Shown here: piece after piece, positions 57,288 through 64,000 of the stretch
Layout of the letters: each line of letters starts with the position of its first letter
How positions within the stretch are numbered: the stretch's first letter is position 1
NCBI GenBank assembly: GCA_963989385.1
Contig: OZ022500.1
Coordinates: forward strand, 118,337,842 to 118,401,841
Direction: 5' to 3'
DNA from: Ctena decussata
Lineage: Eukaryota > Mollusca > Bivalvia > Lucinida > Lucinidae
Length of the DNA: 64,000 nt
The notes under the pieces: model-generated
Database searches by the model: none
What the model was told of the DNA's origin: nothing
What the model saw: the letters and a program-made list of their open reading frames with translations, nothing else
Program-made: the position numbers and the translations under genes

Positions 57288-58453
57288 CCATTTTAAAGCA
57301 GATAAGTTCTAAACTTTCCATAGTTATATTTTCACTAAATACGTTGAATGAACATTTTGAAGAATTTAAAGAACAATTATCTGAAAAGGCAAGCGTTACA
57401 CCAGATGCAAATCTAGGTACACTAGGGGGCACGCTTGAACAAATAAAGGAAGTTTTAGAAAAGGTCAACCTACCGGGAAATGAAACTACAACCAATCATC
57501 CACCGGAAGCTTATCAGATACACACTGAAGAATATGCGTTAAAAATTAAAAATAAAATATCGAAAATATGGGAGAAAAGTTTGCGATCCCGCCGACTACT
57601 TTATTGGCAAGCATTACGCAACAAGAACATAGCAGCAACATATGACGAATGGCTGCAGGAAGACACCATCATATTACCACAATGGGTACAGATGAAAGAA
57701 ATACCCAATGAACCAGAAAATGTTACAAAAAGAAGAGAAAAGCAAGTGATGGACAATTACCTGACCGAAAAAGAACTGCTACTTCTACGAAGTGAGAGCC
57801 AGGAAGTAAAGTTCAAAGAAATCGACTCAAAAATGACCAATGAAATAGAAAAGCAAACAACGGGACAAAGCCGCAATTTATTAATAAAAATGTGGCAGGA
57901 AGAATGTACCAAAAATGAAGAAATCTCGAAAAAACGATGGGATAACAAGAACTTAGTCTGACTTACCAAGTATGCAGAAACTTTCAGACTAAAACACCAA
58001 GATAAAAACCCGTTCATCCGAATTTCAGATGACACAGACAATAAGAAAACGTACGCAGAAGTGATGACAAAGTCAACACAAGTAAGGAGGCCACAGCAAA
58101 TCATTTCCGATAGTCAAAATCAAGTCAGTGACTCCTATCAAAGACGGCGGCCTACATCAACTGAAAGACCGCAATCGAGACAGAATGAAAACCAACAAGG
58201 TGGACCAACTCAACGGCAACCACGACCACAAAGAATACAAAGACCTCCTAGATACACTAGACCGGAAGAAGAAAATCTAAGACAACCCTTCCCTAGAAAT
58301 AATACAGATGACTCTGAAGCAAACGCCTGGAACCTGGAAACAAGAAGCAATAATATGAATCAGGTTACTTTTTTAGGACGAGGCCGGGCCCGGGGCAGGG
58401 GCCTGGACCGAGGGCAAGGACGGGGGCGGGGACGCAGACCACAGATGCAGTAG
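57266..58453 (+). CDS. Penelope-like ORF1 (gag-like), with one internal stop
   Basis: A single frame runs from 57266 to TAG at 58451-58453, broken only by TGA at 57959-57961. Either side reads as one protein: charged, helix-rich before (KIKNKISKIWEKSLRSRRLL), and after the stop LTKYAETFRLKHQDKNPFIR, then a Q/R/P-rich stretch and an RG-rich tail (RGRARGRGLDRGQGRGRGRR). Basic RG tails bind RNA in many retroelement ORF1 proteins. The ATG at 57266 lies inside the terminal repeat and may not be the true start. No known domain was recognised. The 3' part overlaps the RT frame, with a slippery heptamer at 58369-58375. Confidence 0.7.
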
Positions 58454-60711
58454 ATACCGAAAATATTGACATAAAAATAATTAATTTATCAAATAGAAAA
58501 TTAACAATTGCAGAAATATCACTTCTCAATAAAGGACTCAAATTTACTCCGACCCCCAAATTAGGAAATGCACAAGAACTTACAGAAGATTTGAATGAAT
58601 TTAATAGAAAGTTACGATTAGCAGAGTTCTTTGATGGTACAGAAAATGAAGATACCTCTTTAGTCAGAAATAAATCAAATTTTACTCCCCCAGATAAACG
58701 TAATACAGCCCTTGACGAATTTATTGAAACTGTTGAAAAATTTCCCAAACAGTCATGCCAAAATAACGTTAGACAAAACCTAACAAGATCAGAATGGGAG
58801 GCTGTAAAATGTTTAAAAGAAGATACTTCAATTATAATAAAAGAAGCCGACAAAGGAGGGGCATCAGTAATAATGAACAAAGAAGATTATAAAAGTATGG
58901 TAGAAATAATTTTGAATGATGAAACATATTATACTGAATTAAACACAAATCCAGAAAAAGATTTACAACTGAAATATAAGAAGTTTCTTAAAAAATATAA
59001 AAGTCAAATGACTGAAAAAGAACTTGATTATCTACAAAATTTCGAAGCCAAAATAAGTAATTTCTACGGATTACCAAAAGTACATAAATGCAAAGAAATA
59101 AATGAAAAATGTAAACTAACAAAATCAGGTTATGTAAAAATCACAGAAAAAGTACATGATTTGAAATTAAGACCAATTGTTGCTGGCCCCTCCTGTCATA
59201 CACATAGGCTTAGTAATTTACTCGATATACTTTTAAGACCCTATACCAAACATGTCACTAGCTATTTAAGGGATACTACTGACTTCTTAAACAACCTTCC
59301 GACAAATGTACCAACAAATACCATATTGGCTTCATTTGACATAGAATCACTTTATTCAAATATTCCACACAATCTCGGTGTAGAGGCAGTAAATTATTGG
59401 ATAGACAAGTACCCCAGTACCCTCCATTCAAGGTTCTCAAAAGATTTCATACTTGACGGGATGAAACTAATACTTGAGAATAATATTTTTTGTTTCAATA
59501 GCACTTATTTCAAGCAAGTAAAGGGCACAGCTATGGGTACCAAATTTGCACCAGTATACGCAACCCTAACTATTGGGTACTTGGAGGAAAAAATATATGA
59601 TTCTGTAGAATCCATTTATGATACAGAATTTTATATTTACTTCAAACGGTATTGGAAAAGATTTCTAGATGACTGCTTCGTCCCCTGGACTAAATCTAGA
59701 GAAGAACTAATACATTTCCATGACATTTTAAACAATTTACACAAAGATATTAAATTCACATTACAATCTGATACAGTTGAACAATCGTTTTTAGATGTTA
59801 TGGTCCGGAACAAAAGAGGAAACATTGAGACAGATATCTACTATAAGGAGACGGACAGTAAACAGTATCTTTTATTTTCCTCTTGTCATCCCCGACATAC
59901 AAAGACTAACATACCCTACAATCTGGCACGAAGATTAAGAACAATAATTTCAGAAGAACAGGTACTAGAAACTCGAATGAACGAACTGAAGACGTTTTTA
60001 GTCCAACAAAAATACCCTGAGAATATCATTGACATGGGAATCGACAGAGCTATGAATCTTGATAGAACTGTATTAAGACAAGTTGCGCAAAAGACAGAGG
60101 AACCTGTCATTACTTATGTGTCCACACATAATCCGCGAAATGCAGAGATATTTAATACCATAAAATATAATTTTCCAATTTTACAAGAAGACCCAAAAAT
60201 GAAAAGTATTCTTTCAAAGTTTACAATAATTAAAAGCAAAAGACAACCAAATAATTTGAAGCGAATTCTAACAAAAGCCAAATTTAGTCATGCCTCTGAA
60301 CACGAAGTAAAACGTTGTCAGAGGCCAAACTGCGGCCTCTGCACTCATTTATTAGAAGGCACCGCATTTGATTTTAATTGCGGTAGAAAATTTTACGTAC
60401 ATGAAACAATGACCTGTGAAGTAAAAAATGTGATTTACGTCATGAAATGCAGAGGCTGCGGCGAAGAATATATAGGCGAAACCGGAAACTATTTACGAAA
60501 GCGGGTCACTGTACACAATCAGCAAATCCGAGACCCAAGTACCAGAATGCTTCATGTTAGTGAACACATAAGTACATGCGCCAATCGACAAGATCCAAAA
60601 TACTACATCTTCCCGTTCTACAAAATGTATTTTGAAAGCATGTCATTAAGGCGTGCAAAAGAAAAATATTTCATTAAACTCCTTAAACCTAAGCTAAATA
60701 GGTCTTCATAA
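58354..60711 (+). CDS. Penelope-like RT plus GIY-YIG endonuclease (ORF2)
   Basis: This frame opens after TAA at 58351-58353 and runs to TAA at 60709-60711. It has no ATG near the start. The first long stretch without homology is followed by the N-terminal conserved block (KEADKGGASVIMNKEDY). Counting residues from 58591, motif A is FDIESLYSNIP (Asp 250), motif B KGTAMGTKFAPVYA, and the catalytic pair LDD is 360-361. A Cys cluster CQRPNCGLC follows, and the GIY-YIG nuclease (VIYVMKC...EYIGETG...LRKRV, about 614-640) is close to the C-terminus. All key residues look intact. Length fits the family. Expression is probably as a fusion with ORF1 by -1 frameshift. Confidence 0.92.
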   Translation, partial: YESGYFFRTRPGPGQGPGPRARTGAGTQTTDAVDTENIDIKIINLSNRKLTIAEISLLNKGLKFTPTPKLGNAQELTEDLNEFNRKLRLAEFFDGTENEDTSLVRNKSNFTPPDKRNTALDEFIETVEKFPKQSCQNNVRQNLTRSEWEAVKCLKEDTSIIIKEADKGGASVIMNKEDYKSMVEIILNDETYYTELNTNPEKDLQLKYKKFLKKYKSQMTEKELDYLQNFEAKISNFYGLPKVHKCKEINEKCKLTKSGYVKITEKVHDLKLRPIVAGPSCHTHRLSNLLDILLRPYTKHVTSYLRDTTDFLNNLPTNVPTNTILASFDIESLYSNIPHNLGVEAVNYWIDKYPSTLHSRFSKDFILDGMKLILENNIFCFNSTYFKQVKGTAMGTKFAPVYATLTIGYLEEKIYDSVESIYDTEFYIYFKRYWKRFLDDCFVPWTKSREELIHFHDILNNLHKDIKFTLQSDTVEQSFLDVMVRNKRGNIETDIYYKETDSKQYLLFSSCHPRHTKTNIPYNLARRLRTIISEEQVLETRMNELKTFLVQQKYPENIIDMGIDRAMNLDRTVLRQVAQKTEEPVITYVSTHNPRNAEIFNTIKYNFPILQEDPKMKSILSKFTIIKSKRQPNNLKRILTKAKFSHASEHEVKRCQRPNCGLCTHLLEGTAFDFNCGRKFYVHETMTCEVKNVIYVMKCRGCGEEYIGETGNYLRKRVTVHNQQIRDPSTRMLHVSEHISTCANRQDPKYYIFPFYKMYFESMSLRRAKEKYFIKLLKPKLNRSS
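58369..58404 (+). promoter_or_regulatory. Candidate -1 ribosomal frameshift site
   Basis: In the ORF1 frame the codons are ACT TTT TTA, so T TTT TTA (58369-58375) is a canonical X XXY YYZ slippery heptamer. Slipping back one base enters exactly the RT frame. Five bases later AGGCC (58381-58385) can pair with GGCCT (58400-58404), inside a run that is almost all G and C. The position, 78 bases before the ORF1 stop and inside the overlap, is what a gag-pol type shift needs. Confidence 0.65.
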
Positions 60712-60935
60712 TCTGTACCATCAACATACATTGTTGTTTATATACATGTATTAATAACCACTTACTCTTATATTAGTGAAATGAACTATACGCCATTATT
60801 ACACTACGCTGTATAGATATTAATGGGACAGCGCATTGTACTGTAATGAGCGGAAGTCGACGTTACGGCGCATGCAACGGGAACGCTACGTTGCTAACGT
60901 CGTCTCTATGCGACACAAAGCCGCCATATTTGTTC

Positions 60936-60968
60936 CTGATGATCTGTACTATAACAGTGAAACCGGTA
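60936..60968 (+). ncRNA. Hammerhead-ribozyme-like core at the element 3' region
   Basis: CTGATGA (60936-60942), stem II CTGT/ACAG with a 6-nt loop (60944-60957), GAAA (60959-60962), stem III ACC/GGT without a loop (60962-60967), then A at 60968 as the cleavage-site base. GTTC before the core pairs in part with GAAAAC after it as stem I. Hammerheads are known in Penelope-like elements, and loop-less stem III cores of this type would work as dimers. A T-T mismatch sits at the base of stem II. The predicted cut after 60968 is where the terminal repeat begins. Confidence 0.5.
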
Positions 60969-61016
60969 GAAAACAGCGAAATAAATCATTCATTACTGTG
61001 AAATCGGACTCAATTG

Positions 61017-61025
<9 letters not shown>
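60968..61025. repeat. Penelope-like element, right inverted terminal repeat
   Basis: Inverse of 57230-57287. It begins at the predicted hammerhead cleavage point and runs straight into the (TA)n tract. Confidence 0.93.

Positions 61026-61081
<56 letters not shown>
61022..61081. repeat. (TA)n microsatellite, tract 2
   Basis: About 30 TA units between the Penelope-like element and the next MITE. Confidence 0.97.
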
Positions 61082-61085
<4 letters not shown>

Positions 61086-61690
61086 CCAGTCTCTGTGAAA
61101 ACCGGGCTTAATGACCTAAAAACAAAAAATTAACTAACTGCATCACTGAAAAGTGTTTCCTTTTCTAAACATTTCCTGAAAATTTGAGATGGTTACCATT
61201 ATTCATTACTGAGATATAGACTTTAGAAGCACACAGGTAGTGCAATTTCTTTATATGACGTTATTAACGTCATGCAAGTATGTTTTGACGTCAACGTCAT
61301 TACGTTTGTTTGAACGCGCTTTCTGTGCTTGTTACACAAAAGAACTTGGACAAAAAGTTGGTTTGCTCATTTTCAACGTGTATTTCATAGCAGAAACATG
61401 ACAATTTGCATGATATAACATTCTTTCTCAAATGATAGGTCTTTGTTATGGTATAACATCTGTTTTCAAGGCTTTGGGGTTACCGTGGAATAAGCGTTGT
61501 CATGGCAACGTATGTCATATTTATGACTGGATTTTGTCTGAATTCATAGGCCTTCTGTTATATCTCAACGCCTAAGGTATTTTCATGGAAATAAATTTAG
61601 GTCCGAAAAATCATTAATTTTGGTGTTTTTTATCCATTCACTACGTAATAATTACGTAATGTCATTAAGCCCGGTTTTCACAGAGAACGG

Positions 61691-61693
<3 letters not shown>
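61082..61693. mobile_element. 612-bp MITE with TA target duplication
   Basis: TGAGCCAGTCTCTGTGAAAA at the left and TTTTCACAGAGAACGGCTCA at the right are inverted repeats extending to about 33 bp (through CCGGGCTTAATGAC). (TA)n flanks both sides, as expected for Tc1/mariner-type insertion. No transposase. ACGT-containing words (ATGACGTTATTAACGTCAT) are frequent inside. Confidence 0.85.

Positions 61694-61736
<43 letters not shown>
61694..61736. repeat. (TA)n microsatellite, tract 3
   Basis: About 20 TA units between two transposons. Confidence 0.95.
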
Positions 61737-61739
<3 letters not shown>

Positions 61740-63527
61740 TGGAGCGCCGTTACACCGCGGACCGATATATCGCGGAAATCAGTATAACCACAGGCGCTTG
61801 AAGTTCTATGCTATGAAACATATTTCAATGCCGCTAAACATCTAGGCTATGAGCCATTTTGAAGAAATGTCCAGGTGTGAAAGCTTGTGTTCGACTCCAT
61901 TACGGTCTCCAATTTCCGGTGTATCAACGTCGCACAGCAACGCCATCAGGTTCTATTACGGGAAAAATGAAGTGATTCTGCGGATAACGATCTTCTTAAA
62001 TGTACAGCTTCCTACTCTGTCCTATCATCAAACAACAAAATCAACGATCAGACTGTACCGATGTGCAAGCTGATCTGCATCTTTGTTGTTCGGAAAGTCA
62101 CTACTTGTAGGCCTCAGTCAACATATGAAAATTTTTACGCCAACGTTACTGCGTAGTTTTGACGTTGTTGACATGAACGTCATGACGTCATTTTCATCAT
62201 GTTTGTTTCAAGTTTTCACTCGTTAGAAACGTTTTGATCGAAATTAGAACAAACCTGATATTGTAAATGCGTGGAAACGGTGATATACAACGACATTGGT
62301 CATATCTAAAAGAGTAATTGAATGATTTCGCTGATGTGTGAATTTCAAAGCGGACAAGCACATGCTCAACTTTGGCGCAGCACAGTAAACCGGACTCTGG
62401 ACACCGTAATGGCGTCTGTATTTTCTGGCAAATTTTGAATTCAGGATTACAGCACCGCATTAACCATAACTGAACAAATTTATCATGTTTATAGATACAT
62501 TTTGAAACGATGTTTACAGGTAAGAAGTTTGCATTTGTTGGGGTGTTTCTAACTTGCAGTTTTAGCAGTCAAAAAATCGCGGCATTTTTGCTTGCATACC
62601 TGGCCATTTCTTACGTAAAGTGTAAAGGGTTTTGATGTTTTTTTGAGCATAGAACTTCAAGCGCCTGTGGTATAACGCGGTTGTCCTGAGGCTCCCAAAT
62701 TTTTTCTACAGATCGCGGATTTTTCGGCGGTTTCCGTCGGTGTTCATGACATTGGAATAGAAAATAACCATTAAAAGTTAATTGGGTTGTTTACATAATT
62801 TTAATCAACAGAGTGTCAAAAGTTATCACAGACCATCAAAGCGTCGGTTGTCTTGCCAAGGTGTGAAAGACTTCGATAATTAGCACATATCACGTGTCAC
62901 CAATTGGCGAAGGTCACCTCATATACACAATACACAAGCCGACGCTCAGGAAAAAGGCTGTGCGTAGCAGTCACTGATTACCTCCAAAGAAAACATTATA
63001 AAAGAATTTTATAAATGGAAAAAAAACAAAGCTTAAACCCGATTTGGTTATCTGTAGGCTGCTTAGAAATTTTTTAAGCGACGTCAGTACTCGCGCAAAT
63101 AAGTATATTATATTCGTCCGAAGGTACCTTTTTGCAAGTGTTTATACAAGGGAATTAACTCGAACAAGTCTCGCTCAATCGGACATCCTCGTCGATATAG
63201 CTTTAATTCAGGATACGGAATTGGCCGATGTGTTCCGATTGTACTTTCGCTTTGTAAATGGTTTTCAACCGTTTTGCAGCGCATTTTTCACAATAAGTAA
63301 GAACATAGGGACTGAAAGCTTACTTCAGCGATGACTTTCGTTGCGCCAGGTAAGCAGTAAACATGTCTATCTACCTCGTAAGGGCTAAATAAGCGCTACG
63401 AACATGTAAACATGGGGTTTTTCATTAGTGGGTGGGGTATTTCTGTGAAGATCGTTATTACGCGGTGATCACTTATAACGCGGTTCTATTTTATGGCTCC
63501 CGACACCCGCGTTATAACGGCGCTCCA

Positions 63528-63530
<3 letters not shown>
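61737..63530. mobile_element. 1.8-kb non-autonomous pogo/Tigger-like element
   Basis: Perfect 16-bp inverted ends CACTGGAGCGCCGTTA flanked by TA. Subterminal words TATAACGCGGTT and GGCTCCC occur at both the inner left side (62671-62697) and the right end (63468-63500), a layout reminiscent of Tigger-type elements. No transposase frame is open. It is interrupted near its left end by the element at 61788-62670. Confidence 0.75.
61788..62670. mobile_element. MITE nested in the pogo-like element, TATAA duplication
   Basis: Inverted ends CCACAGGCGCTTGAAGTTCT and AGAACTTCAAGCGCCTGTGG (25 bp, perfect), flanked on both sides by TATAA. Removing it with one TATAA restores a continuous TATAACGCGG motif of the host element. 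It contains ACGT-rich palindromic words and a GATCTGCATC fragment but no gene. Confidence 0.8.

Positions 63531-63561
<31 letters not shown>
63531..63561. repeat. (TA)n microsatellite, tract 4
   Basis: About 15 TA units closing the pile-up on the right. Confidence 0.95.
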
Positions 63562-63562
<1 letters not shown>

Positions 63563-63570
63563 AATTCTAA

Positions 63571-63815
63571 ATGGGCTGTGACGTAACAAAACCAACAAAG
63601 TGGCATGTGTGCCCAGCGAGGACTCAGATCATCCTAGGCATCCGCCCAGTCTGATCAGAGGCTTCACTGTGTGCTTACAGGGTAGCTAATGGTCTGAGCT
63701 ACCTCCATGCCAACAGCAAAGACTCTGGTTACACTTGGATGATGCCCAGGCTGATTTGAGTCTTTGCTGGGCACACATGCCACTTTGTTAGTTTTCTTAT
63801 GTCACGGCTGAAATA
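63571..63815. mobile_element. Palindromic fold-back element, family F, copy 3
   Basis: GGGCTGTGACGTAACAAAAC, CAACAAAGTGGCATGTG and GTGCCCAGCGAGGACTCAGA on the left; CACATGCCACTTTGTTAG and TTATGTCACGGCTG on the right. The inner hairpin is GGTAGCTAATGGTCTGAGCTACC. The last ~185 bp of the window show no feature. Confidence 0.85.
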
Positions 63816-64000
63816 TCAAGCAAAAATTGCTGGCAAAATGGTACACACTGAAGACACTGATCAAAAGAGATAGCTGATTACAGTGTTTGTCCCTGTTTAG
63901 GTTTATCATGGTAATACATTTTCGTTTTCTTATTGCTCTACAAAATATATCCAGAGTACATGTACTGGGTACAAAAACTCATACTGGGGCCTTCTAGAAT

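Larger units (their letters stand above)
57198..61025 (+). mobile_element. Penelope-like retroelement with GIY-YIG endonuclease, near complete
   Basis: About 3.8 kb with two long frames on the + strand (gag-like ORF1; RT plus GIY-YIG) between inverted terminal repeats at 57230-57287 and 60968-61025. It sits between two (TA)n tracts. RT linked to a C-terminal GIY-YIG nuclease is the diagnostic architecture of endonuclease-bearing Penelope-like elements. One in-frame stop in ORF1 is the only clear lesion, so the copy is young. It lies in the long 5' intron of ATAD1, antisense. Confidence 0.9.

Noticed and set aside
60836..61084. 82-codon frame ending in a Tyr-Ile run
   Set aside because: It lies across the hammerhead-like core and terminal repeat, and its end is the (TA)n tract translated.

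Overview
The window looks like AT-rich animal nuclear DNA, most probably from a bivalve mollusc. Genes are split by GT-AG introns, coding exons cover only about 6% of the window, and most of the rest is interspersed repeat. The repeats include hairpin-headed elements with CGTCC or CTGT microsatellites, fold-back MITEs, a tRNA-headed SINE, non-LTR retroelements and a Penelope-like element. The bivalve assignment rests on the style of these repeats and is an inference.

Two host genes can be assembled, and they converge. On the + strand, a 152-nt exon (11246-11397) encodes the second half of a PDZ domain. It joins in phase to a very long last exon (23372-26102) that encodes a short SFxxxQ motif of the PDZ-LIM type followed by about 850 residues of disordered, internally repeated sequence. 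No LIM domain was found, and the first half of the PDZ domain is not in the window. On the - strand, seven exons (53406 down to 41813) give 297 residues of ATAD1/Msp1, the AAA ATPase that removes mislocalised tail-anchored proteins from the outer mitochondrial membrane. Its membrane-anchor exon(s) lie beyond the right edge or were not recognised.

Layout: 1-8100 holds satellite and fold-back repeats (a divergent ~100-bp satellite interrupted by a fold-back, then a three-copy tandem element). 8100-23371 is intergenic or intronic sequence of the PDZ gene with hairpin-headed elements, one nested in another. 23372-26102 is the giant exon. 26103-41800 is its downstream flank, dense in repeats. 41813-53406 is ATAD1 with elements in nearly every intron. 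53794-63561 is a pile-up of a broken LINE, a near-complete Penelope-like element, a Tc1/mariner-type MITE and a pogo/Tigger-like element with another MITE inside it. The junctions between these are (TA)n tracts.

The most notable signals are in the Penelope-like element. It has a gag-like ORF1 ending in an RG-rich tail, a canonical -1 frameshift heptamer (T TTT TTA) plus GC-rich stem leading into an RT/GIY-YIG frame that has no obvious start of its own, and a hammerhead-ribozyme-like core whose predicted cleavage point coincides with the edge of the element's inverted terminal repeat. A second theme is that the hairpin-headed repeats carry arrays of extended nuclear-receptor half-sites (TCAAGGTCA) and DR1-type sites. 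All calls are by reading; no alignment or folding program was run.
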